Origin: Bidens hawaiensis
Lineage: Eukaryota; Streptophyta; Magnoliopsida; Asterales; Asteraceae
Direction of reading: 5' to 3'
Assembly (NCBI GenBank): GCA_021521415.1
Contig: JAIQDT010007641.1
Location: forward strand, 1 to 64,000
DNA length: 64,000 bases
The stretch's first letter is position 1; every line of letters starts with the position of its first letter. This document shows, piece by piece, positions 34,268 to 43,977 of the stretch. The position numbers and the translations under genes were made by a program. A model generated the notes under the pieces. It made no database searches. It was given only the letters and a program-made list of their open reading frames with translations, and was not told the DNA's origin.

Positions 34268-34933
34268 GAATGATTACAAAATGAATACAAAACGAGACCC
34301 AAAATCGACGAATCTCACAATATGCACACACACACAAACCCACGGCCATGCATGCATGCATAAATCAAAACCGAACTTTGCATTTTTGTGACCAAAATCA
34401 TTATCATCAAGCTCTAACTAAAGCAAAAACATCCAATGCTTAACCACATTACCTTAGGGTTTCGGATTAGAGGTTCAAGAGAAGAAAACAAGGGCTTGAA
34501 TGTGCTTAAACTCTTTCTTAAGGTCTCTTGATCCTATCATTTGATTATGTTTGCATGGAAAGCCTTTAACTTGTATAATATGAATGTTCTTGGATTTTGA
34601 AAGAGGTGCTGGTGGAGAGAGAGATGATGGCCGGGTTTGGGAGGAAGAAGTGGTGGGGTGGTTCATGGGGAAGGCGGGAGGGTCTTAATTAGTTAATTAA
34701 TTTCTTCCAAATCTATACAAAATATTTCCAATGATTGCCTAGAGTGTTGATTGGTCCATTAGGGAGGTGGGGTGGCTACATGTCGGCCACCATTTTTGAG
34801 GTAGGGGGAATGGTTGGTTATTAAATTTTATCTGGTAAGTTTCGGTGGTAAAAATTAACGTAAAGTGATATTCGGTGGACCAAACGAACTCCGTTTCTAG
34901 TAATTTTTTTCAGACATTAATGAAATTGAATTT
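34268..34933 (-). other. LTR-like fragment with promoter-type sequence, right of LTR H
   Basis: In the minus direction it has a CCAAT-type ACCAATCA, a CTCTCTCTCC leader stretch and a donor-like CTAAGGTAATG near 34455, like the U3/R part of the other LTRs. The short ORF at 34475-34666 has no family features. It may be the upstream half of LTR F. No gene. Confidence 0.4.
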
Positions 34934-35329
34934 CAGTCTGTAACAGCCTAAAAATTGATTTTTCTGAGAAATTCGACGGTTGGCTCTTTCGGTGTCCTCT
35001 ACTGACTCTTGATCGCTTATTTTATAATTTTTGCTATTCGAACCTTCTAAAATTAAGTTGTTATGCTATCTCTAATATTCCAACATTATTTTTGATTTTT
35101 CGAGGTCATTTTGTCACGTTTATGATTTTATCCGTTTCTAAGTCGTCACCCGGTGTCATTCTGCGCAGTGCTTACTACGCGACAAATTTCAGCTTTTTCA
35201 AGTTTTATATTTTAAAAATCATATAAAAACAATAATTTTGGACAAAAATACTTTTTAATTATATTTATTTTATTAATTACTATTTAATCACGGTTACAGT
35301 AATTACCAGATCGACGGTCATCACATTCT
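34934..35329 (-). repeat. 3' LTR of element I (396 bp)
   Basis: Starts TGTGATGACCG (35329) after the run AAAAGGATGGGAGAA and ends GGCTGTTACA (34934). It is much shorter than the other gypsy LTRs in the window and lacks their hairpin. Confidence 0.75.
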
Positions 35330-35389
35330 CCCATCCTTTTAGAAATTTCGTCTCGAAATTTAGGATGAGGTACTGGTTTCGGAATCTAC

Positions 35390-36610
35390 GGGAAAAAGAT
35401 GAAGGTATTTACGCTTCATTTGATCCTGACATTCCCACGTGAACTCGGGACCAAGTCTAGAATTCCAGCGTACTTTCACCAACTTAATCTTATTACGCTA
35501 TAACTTTTGGATTTTCCAATCCATAACCTCAACCGGTTCTTCCACAATTCGAAGCTTATCATCGATTCGGATGTCCTCAACAGGAACAACCAGTGATTCA
35601 TCAGAAAGGAATTTCTTCAGGTTTGATACGTGGAACACGTCGTGTATCCCACGAAGTTCTGAAGGTAGCTCTAATCGGTAGACTACTGGCCCTATACGTT
35701 GAATAATCATGAATGGTCCAACGAATCGAGGGCTTAGCTTGCCTTTTTTTCCGAATCTGACTATTCCTTTTCATGGCGAAACATTTAGCAACACTCGGTC
35801 TCCTTCTTGGAATTCCAACGGTCTCTTGCGGTTATCAGCATAACTCTTTTTTCTGTCGGCCGTAGCTTAAAAACCTGTCCTTAATCTGAAAGACCCTGTC
35901 GGCTGTGTCTTGGATAATTTCAGGTCTTGTAAGCTGTTTCTCTCCGACTTCTGCCCAACAGAGAGGAGATCGACACTTCCTCTCATACAAAGCTTCGAAC
36001 GGTGTAGCTTGAATACTGGAGTGATAACTGTTATTATAAGAAAACTCAGCTAAAGGCAGATAAGTGTCCCAACTTTTTCCAAAATCGATGACACAGGCTC
36101 GCAACATGTCCTCCAATGTTTGGATGGTTCTTTCACTTTGACCATCTGTCTGAGGATGATATGCGGTGCTCATGTCCAAGCGAGTTCCTAAAGACTCCTG
36201 GAGAGATTGCAAAAAATGAGAAACAAAACGACCATCCCCGTCGGAAATAATTGAGACAAGTATGCCATGCTTGGCTACAATCTCTTTTAGATAAATCTGG
36301 GTCAATTTCTCCATTCTGTTCTTTTCTCGAATATGTATAAAATGAGCAGATTTGGTCAATCTGTCTACTATTACCCAGATGGCATCATGGCTCCGTGGCG
36401 TAATTGGCAGCTTGGTTATGAAATCCATGGTAATATTATCCCATTTCCACTGTGGGATCTCTGGTTGCTGCAAAAGTCCAGGTGGCTTTCTATGCTCGAC
36501 TTTTACTTTGGAGCATGTCAGACACTTGCTGACGTAAACGGCTATGTCTCCTTTCAGATTGGGCCACCAATAATGCTCTTGGAGATCCTTTTACATGTTG
36601 GTTGATCCTG
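35390..36610 (-). pseudogene. Integrase and chromodomain-like tail of element I
   Basis: Inserts cDNA into the genome. The zinc-binding end near 36530 is followed by [17 protein letters not shown] (first Asp), [12 protein letters not shown] (second Asp), [20 protein letters not shown] and the Glu in [10 protein letters not shown]. An open frame runs 36473-35835. The DNA-binding end ([18 protein letters not shown] and [13 protein letters not shown]) is in a further frame at 35710-35498. A chromodomain-like VKVRWNS remnant lies near 35460. Stops near 35835 and 36600 break it. Confidence 0.9.
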
Positions 36611-36743
36611 GGTGGATTGAATACCTAGACTTATGCGCTTCCTCTAGAACAAGTCTACGCAGATTTCCAAAGAGTGGTACCCAAACTCGATCAATTAAGT
36701 ACAATGCTCCGTCGGACTTTTCTATGAATTCAGCTTCGAGTCC

Positions 36744-37330
36744 TCACAACTTCTCATACTTCAAATTCCTTGGCTTTAAAGCTTCATGTTGCGCATCACG
36801 GATTTGAGTAGTGAGATACTTCTGAATGGTTAGTCCTAATGTACGAACACGCAAAGGCTTTTCTCTTTCCTTTCTACTCAGTGCGTCAGCTACAACATTC
36901 GCTTTTCCTGGGTGGTAGCGAATATCGCAGTCATAATCATTGAACAGTTCTATCCATCGGCGTTGTCTCATGTTCAGTTCCTTCTGGTCGAATATGTGTT
37001 GAAGACTTTTATGATCAGTGAATATGGTACACTTTGTCCCGTACAGATAATGCCTCCAGATTTTGAGGGCAAACACAACAGCTCCTAACTCCAAATCGTG
37101 AGTTGTATAATTCTTTTCATGCACCTTGAGCTGTATTGATACGTATGCTATCACCTTGTCCCGTTGCATAAGAACACAACCAAGACCTAGGCGAGACTCA
37201 TCACAATACACTATGAATCCATTGGTTCCTTCGGGTAGAGACAAGATAGGCGCGCTACACAACTTTTGCTTCAAAATCTGAAAAGCTTCTTCTTGTTCTT
37301 TGGTCCATTCGTATTTCCTTTCTTTCTAGG
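36744..37330 (-). pseudogene. RNase H domain of element I
   Basis: Degrades the RNA strand during reverse transcription. An open frame at 37274-36744 reads [60 protein letters not shown]-type [11 protein letters not shown] and [13 protein letters not shown]. It is interrupted upstream near 37330 by a stop from RT. Confidence 0.92.
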
Positions 37331-38310
37331 TTAATAACGTCAAAAGGTTAAGCTATTTTTGAGAAATTCTTGATGAACCTCCGGTAATACCCAGCAAGAC
37401 CTAAAAATTGTCGCACTTCTGTGGGTGACTTGGGTGTCTCCCAGTTTCTGATTGCTTCAATTTTTGAGGGGTCCACTTGTATACCTTGATCGTTAATTAC
37501 GTGTCCAAGGAAACGTACTTCTCTCTACCAGAACTCACACTTCGAGAACTTTGCATACAGCTTCTCATTTCAAAGTAACTCTAAAATTTGCTTTAAATGC
37601 TGCTCATGATCCTCTTTGGTTCGTGAATAGATAAGTATATCGTCGATGAATACTATCACGAATTTATCTAAATGTGGTTTACAAATTCTATTCATGAGGT
37701 CCATATGCGGGTGGGGCATTTGTTAGACCGAAAGGAATGACTAAGAATTCGTAATGACCATAGCGGGTCCTGAACGCGGTTTTGTGAACATCTGCATCAG
37801 CAACTCCCTGGTGATATCCAGATCGCAGATCTATCTTTGAGTAGTAACTGGATCCTTGCAATTGATCAAACAAATCATCAATCCTCAGTAAGGGGTACCG
37901 ATTCTTAATGGTCAGCTTGTTCAATTCGCGGTAATCTATACACATCCTGAACGAGCCATCTTTCTTTTTCACAAAAAGAACTAGCACTCCCCATGGGGAA
38001 TAACTCGGTCTGATGAATCCTTTATCTAGCAATTCTGGAATCTGATTTGACACTTCCTGCATTTCTGATGGTGCCAATCTATATGGAGATCGGGCTACCG
38101 GTGCAGCATCCTGAACCAGATCGATTTTGAATTCAACTTGCCTTGATGGGGGTAAACCCGGTAAATCCTCAGGAAACACTTCAGGAAAATCTCTTACTAC
38201 AAGAATATCTTCCATCCTTGGCTCTTCTGCCTTTGTATCCACAACATTTACGAGATACGCTAGGTAACCCTTGCTCATAATACGAGTCTTCATAATACTG
38301 GAAGCTTTGA
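37331..38310 (-). pseudogene. Reverse transcriptase of element I
   Basis: Copies element RNA into DNA. An open frame at 38293-37688 has [30 protein letters not shown] and [14 protein letters not shown] one-base frameshift near 37712 follows FGLTNAPP. The catalytic FIDD box lies in the next frame at about 37640-37655 (VFIDDILIYS), followed by the LGHVI and [12 protein letters not shown] regions with three or four stops. Confidence 0.92.
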
Positions 38311-39680
38311 ATCTAAATTCCCTTGCTCACCTTGCACAACTAGGGTTTCACCACTTGAGAGTGGCAAACGAATTTGCTTTTTCGAACAGATAATCTCAGC
38401 TTGGTTTTTGGATAGCCAGTCCATTCCCACAACTATTTCAAAACTGCCTAACTCAACGGGTAACAGGTCGATATCGAACGGATTATTTTCTAAATGAAGA
38501 TTATAGTTCCGTACGACTTCACCAGTTTCAATTAATTTCCCATTAGCTAGTTCAATTGAATATTTGGTATCTAGTTTACTAGACTCTATACCAAGAAGGG
38601 GCTCAAATTGCTTGGAAACAAATCTTAGATCGGCTCCGGTGTCGAATAGTACGTAAGCGTAGTTGTTTTTAATAAGAAACATACCGGTGACAACTGAGGA
38701 ATCCTTCCAAGCTTTCTTTGCATTCAACTCGAAGGCTCTTCCTTTAGCATTTTGGTTTCTAAGCTTCGGGCAGTCCATCCAGAAATGTCTCGTACTTCCA
38801 CATTCAAAACACCCGGTATTCAGCTTCCCTGAACCGGTCGATGAATCCTTGCTAAAACAGTACTGAGTATGATGTCCGAAACGATTGCACTTGAGGCATT
38901 TCCAACATTCACCGACGTGACTCCTTCCACACCTATTGCACAAAGTCGCCTAACTCGCGTTTCGGCTTGAGTTAGTTGCGAGCATCCTTCCGGTGTTCTG
39001 TCTCTTCCGGAATTGTCCTCTTGAGTTATCGTTCCACTTTTTCTTCCGCTCGACTGACTTCGGAATCGATCCAGAATCCTTCTTTTCTGGGGCAGCGTCT
39101 GCCGTTTTCTTACTCATAACTTTCAGTGCTCCCATACGCACGGCATCAGTTTTTGCCAATTCTCTGGCAGACTAAATCGTGGACGGCTTCGAGGAATTAA
39201 CCATGCCTCTAATTTCATGTGCCAAGCCCCAAATATATCTCTCGATCCGAACATATTCCGTCGTGACCAGTCGTGGCACTAGCCTTGCCAGCGCGTTGAA
39301 CCGGGAGGTATATGTACCGATATCCGCACCTTCCATTTTCAGTGTCCAAAACTCGTATTCAATCTTTTGCAGTTCATTCCTAGGACAGTACTCCTTCAGC
39401 AATAACTCTTTCAGTTCGTCCCGTGTCAAACGGTAAGCCGCATCTTCACCCATATTTTGAATCAAAGAGTTCCACCATTCTAAAGCTTCATCCTCAAACG
39501 AACATACTCCATATATGTCTCGCTGTGCGGGGGTACAATCACTAATCTTCATAACCGACTCCATCTTTTCTATCTATCTTATGTTCTCGAGAGGTCCTTC
39601 GGCCTCGGTAAAAGGTCTGGGCTTATACCCTTGAAAAGTTTTATAAGTGCACCCGGGCACTACACTACCTGTTTTTAACA
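38290..39680 (-). pseudogene. Gag, zinc knuckle and aspartic protease of element I
   Basis: One frame with two stops. Capsid at 39680-39172 (CTYKTFQGYKPRPFTE, MESVMKISDC, YCPRNELQKIEYEFW, ERYIWGLAHEIRG), stop near 39170, basic linker, stop near 38948. A zinc-knuckle region follows (CNRCGRSHVGEC, CLKCNRFGHHTQYC, CFECGSTRHFWMDC), then the protease with VLFDTGADLRFVS and the flap-end MDWLSKNQAEI. A frameshift near 38310 separates it from RT. Confidence 0.9.
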
Positions 39681-39696
39681 TAGTTTGCTAATAATT

Positions 39697-39965
39697 ATCA
39701 CCTTGTCATGTTGCATAAGAACACAACCAAGACCTAGGCGAGACGCATCACAATACACTATGAATCCATTGGTTCCTTCGGGTAGAGACAAGATAGGCGC
39801 GCTACACAACTTTTGCTTTAAAATCTGAAAAGCTTCTTCTTGTTCTTTGGTCCATTCGTATTTCCTTTCTTTCTGTGTTAATAGCGTCAAATATTGAGCT
39901 ATTTTTGAGAAATTCTCGATGAACCTCTGGTAATACCCAGCAAGACCTAAAAATTGTTGCACTTT
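39697..39965 (-). pseudogene. Element J: stray RT end/RNase H start, second copy of family I
   Basis: An open frame reading [20 protein letters not shown], the [17 protein letters not shown] stretch and [15 protein letters not shown]. It closely matches 37130-37400 of element I and has the same orientation, but it sits where the 5' LTR should be. Sharp breaks occur at about 39697 (Gag leader joined to DKVI) and at about 39966 (joined to copia Gag). Ectopic recombination or patch repair is likely. Confidence 0.85.
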
Positions 39966-42900
39966 TGTAACACCGCTGAAAGCAAGAAAGTAATGCTAAA
40001 GTTTCAATTTAGAAACTTTAATTTACTTAAGGGTGAGACTGTCGAGGAGATGACAACAAGTTTTAATCATCTGATAGCCGAGATGGACAAGATGAAGATG
40101 GAACCGTCTGAATCAGGTAAGATTGATACTATTAAGGGTGCTTTACCAAGTTCTTATTTGACATTTCTAATGGTTCTGAAAGAGAACAATTACTTCAACA
40201 ATGAAGACTTGACAGAATCCGAGTTCATGCAAAAGATCGAAGCAAGAGAATACGATCTTAAATGTCAAAAATCTTCTAAGGATAGTCAAGATCCGGCATT
40301 TATGGTGGAAGTATGCCTCTGAGCTCGCCAATCACTGCATTTCTTACACAAAATGCAAGTGAGAATGCGACAACTATCTATAGTGATCCAAGAGCATGTT
40401 ACTATTCTGCTGGAAGTTCTGGATCACCTGGTGCTTCTAATTCTTCAAATGTATCTGGAAATTCATCCACTGCAAATCCATTCTCATCTTCACCGAATGT
40501 AAACATGAAGGAAGCTGAACAAAACTTTGCTTTCTTGTCTGCCTTCATGACCTCATATGAGAATTTGTTAAGTAGTAAGATTGCTACTAGTGATTTGACT
40601 GATGAAGACTACGATCAAATTGATCTGGATTAGTTAGAGCTTATGGATCTGAAATGGAATATGGCGATGATTGTTCGAAAGGATAAAAGGCTTATGCAAT
40701 GAACCGGCAAAGATCTTCCTTCTTTGAATAAGAAGGTTGGATTCGATAAACTAAAGGTTAAATGTTATAATTGCCAAGAGTTCGGCCATTTTGCAAAGGA
40801 GTTTGATAAGCCGAAGAAGGACTATACTGGTCCTAGAAATCAAGATCGAAGTTCATCGAGTGAAAATGGGAATGATGTTGTTAAGTATTCTGGAACCACA
40901 TCATCTTCTTCTGGGTCACAAGCTATGCTGACTAACTTGGATGGAACTGACTGGTCCCAAAGACTTTTGTGCAATATCATGCCAATTTGGTTATGTTAAA
41001 GACAAATGAAGCTTTTCAAGATGCAAGTGGGAGTGATATGTCTTCTGATAATGATACTGAATCGGACTCTGATGATTCATGTGACAAGTTCCCGACCACT
41101 TTTGCTTTCATGGCTAAGATCAATGAGGTTAGTACTTCTTTTCCTATCTCAGTTAATGTGTCTACTAATGTATCTTGTCTTGAATGTGAGAAAAACAAAC
41201 CTAAGTTAAATCTTTGAAAAATCACAATGATTGTCTAGTGAGAGAAATTGCTTCACTAAAATATACTTATCGACAATCTTTAGAATCTCATATGAGATCT
41301 AGAGAAAAGATTGAAGCATTGTCGACAAGTAATCATGATCTCAAAGCTGAGTTATCTGTCAAACTGACCATTAACGATCAAAAGTTTCAAGAAATTTAGA
41401 AGCATCGTTCGAAGATAACCGAGCTTGAGAATGAGGTTCTTGAGTTGTAGAACAAGTTGGGAAAGTTTAGAAACTCTTCCTCTTTGCTAAATGAAATAAT
41501 TGAAGTATCTAGTAAACAAAAAGATTCGAAAAAAGGGTATAGGTTTTGTTGAAATACCACCACCTTTTCAAAACGATTATATAGCAAATCTTTTTGCAAG
41601 GAAAGAAGAAGTGTTTGTGAAGGAACATGTTGTTTCTGATAACTCAAAACAAGTAAAATCTGAAAATATCAAAGCCCAACCACCAACTCAAAAACATCAT
41701 GTCGAAAGCAATAAAGTATTTGTAGAAAATGTTAAGAAGGTGATCATTGAGGATGTGCTCGAACCGGAGATTATACACAAAAATTAGAACATTCCAAGTT
41801 CTAATCACATTTTATGTGAACCCCATGAATTTGAGGAGGCTGTGTATGGTTCACACACAACTCAAGTGAAAAAGGAAGAACAAGTTAAGGTTAAATCGGT
41901 GAAGGCAAAGATATCAGAAAAACCCAAAGTTTCTGAGGAGGATTTGATGAGTTTTATCAATCCTATTGTTTCTAAGCCATCAACTGGTCGTGTGTTTAAG
42001 TTGAAAGGAATTGACACTATGTTCACTGAGAAAGACATTCCGATTAGTATTATTAAACCAGAACTTATCGAAAGTGTCTTTCACAATGAAACCTCCAAGA
42101 TACAAGATCTTGAACGTCGATATGCTAGTGCCAAAACATCAAACATATCAGACCCATTGATTAAAGCTAAGAAATTTTTAAAAACTACTAAAAGGGTTCA
42201 TTTTGTGAAATCAACTGGAACTGACACATTGTAAAGTTTTTCAAACTATTCTAATCTTGAATTCAATATGAAAAAGAAGTCTGTGTCGTCTGATGGGTTG
42301 GCCAAGAGTTTTAATCAGAATGTGAGTCATCAACCTTCTGTGGCATCTGTTTTTGCCAAATCTCAACATGATCGTGTAGACATGAGAAGTTATTTTCTAT
42401 GTGGACAACAAGGTCATGTGGTGAGAAACTATGGACAGAAGAAATCTCAGAATCTTCATCCGTTTGTCAAGGACAATCGAAACCGATTCCTGTGATAAAA
42501 AAGATTCTGAAACGACCTTTGTCGTGTGATGATGATACTCACATCATGTTTTCAAACGTGAACCCACGTAAGGTTATTCATGTGAACGAAACATATGGTC
42601 AAGTAAAACCAAAATTTGTTCCAACTGAGCCAATATGTAAGAATGTGAACTCAAACGTTGTTCAAGTTGTTTATCTAAGACGAAAGTCTAAGAAGCCTGT
42701 AACTTATTCTCAAGTTGCTGAACAATAGTTGAATTCTGTTAAAGTTAATCTTCCAAGAGAAACTCAAAAGGTGCCCAAGACCGAGGCCTGGGCTGCCTTT
42801 TGAACTAATCATTTTCATTTGTGTGTAGGGTACATCCAAGACCGTGTCTGGTGAGAACTGGATAATGGACAGCGGATGTTCTCATCATATTACTAGAAAT

Positions 42901-43549
42901 CTCAACCTCTTAACAAATGTGAGAAATATTCAAGAGGGTTATGTGGCTTTTGCAGGAAATTCTGGGGGTATGATAACACAAGAAGGTGAAGTTTCAAATG
43001 GTCACATTACATTTGAGAATGTCAATTACTGTGACAAAGTTGACCATAATTTATATTTATTGAGTGTGTCGCAAATCTGTGACAAGAAGTACACAACTAT
43101 ATTTACTGATAAGTAATGTCTGATTTTAACACCGGGATATGTCATTACCGAGGACATGGTTGTCATGCGATCCCCTCAATCGTATGATATTTATGTTTTG
43201 AATATGTCTTCTAAGGCGTCAACTTCTGTGGAAACGTGTTTCGTTTTGAAAGCAACTGAAAAAGACTATTCTATGACATTGTAGGATGGGTCATATTCAT
43301 GTGAGGAAGATGAATTATTTAATGGCAAATGATTTGGTTGAAGGTGTTTTGTTGAATAATTTTAAATTATCTGACCACTGTTTTGCTTGTAAAAAAGGCA
43401 AACAGAAGAAAATGTCAAGTCAGGCTAAGTTTTTGAATTCCATTGATACTCCTCTTGAAAGACTTCATATGGATCTTTTTGGTCCTGTGAATCGTGCTAG
43501 TATCTCTGGAGATTGGTATTTTCTTGTGGTTACCGATAATTATTCAAAG
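39966..43549 (+). pseudogene. Element K: Ty1/copia Gag, protease and integrase start, decayed
   Basis: Gag reads SKKVMLKFQFRNFNLLKGE and EEMTTSFNHLIAEMDKMKM. Then come a zinc knuckle (CYNCQEFGHFAKEFD, last Cys changed), an acidic Ser/Asp-rich region and a Lys-rich region. A second knuckle remnant (CGQQGHVVRN), protease active site WIMDSGCSHHIT at 42856-42891, a GAG-pre-integrase HHCC-like region (MGHIHVRKMNYL, CFACKKGKQ) and the integrase start HMDLFGPVN follow. Frames change at least nine times. It ends at SKLC near 43549, where the LTR remnant of L begins. Both copia LTRs, RT and RNase H are missing. Confidence 0.85.
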
Positions 43550-43636
43550 CTTTGTTATACATATAGAGTATATTATTAAACCATCCTTGAGTATGATCTA
43601 ATGTACTTTATTTATATTCGGAAATGGAATGTTACA
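43550..43636 (-). repeat. 3' LTR remnant of element L
   Basis: Starts TGTAACATTCC (43636) after a polypurine-like GGTAGGGGATATT and matches 55596-55682. It breaks off at about 43550, where both sides read AAAG(C/T)TTTGTTATAC, so the joint to copia K may have used microhomology. Confidence 0.75.
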
Positions 43637-43977
43637 AATATCCCCTACCAATTGAGGGTTTCGTTCTCGAAACCATTTATGTAGAGTATAATTACCTTTT
43701 CGGATTTCCAAGTTGTCTCAAATCATTTCCTATGTTCCTTTGTATTTTAACTTGAGCTATCTTTTTATTCTTGAGTTTCTTACCTCGATGTCATTCAGAG
43801 GTACGTAACATAGGCTCGTTCATTGGTTATCTTTATTATTATTATATTTTTTTCCAAGTGCCTCACGTGAAAAGAAATTATGGGTACTATGTAATTCTTA
43901 AGGTATATCCAAATGATAAGTGACCTTTCCTATATGTGCAATAATTTTAAAAAGACGTTATGTATCAAAAAGCTTAG
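43637..43977 (-). other. 3' non-coding end of element L
   Basis: Polypurine tract and GAACGAAACCC motif on the minus strand, then decayed sequence up to the target site cttag (43973-43977) of element N. No gene. Confidence 0.55.

Larger units (their letters stand above)
34934..39696 (-). mobile_element. Element I: near-complete but inactive Ty3/gypsy element
   Basis: From high to low coordinate: gag, zinc knuckles, protease, RT, RNase H, integrase, chromodomain-like tail, polypurine tract and one 396-bp 3' LTR. The 5' LTR and start of gag are missing: at about 39697 the sequence jumps to another copy's RT/RNase H (J). The domain order (integrase last) fixes Ty3/gypsy. The tail after integrase suggests a chromovirus, perhaps Tekay. 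Confidence 0.88.
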
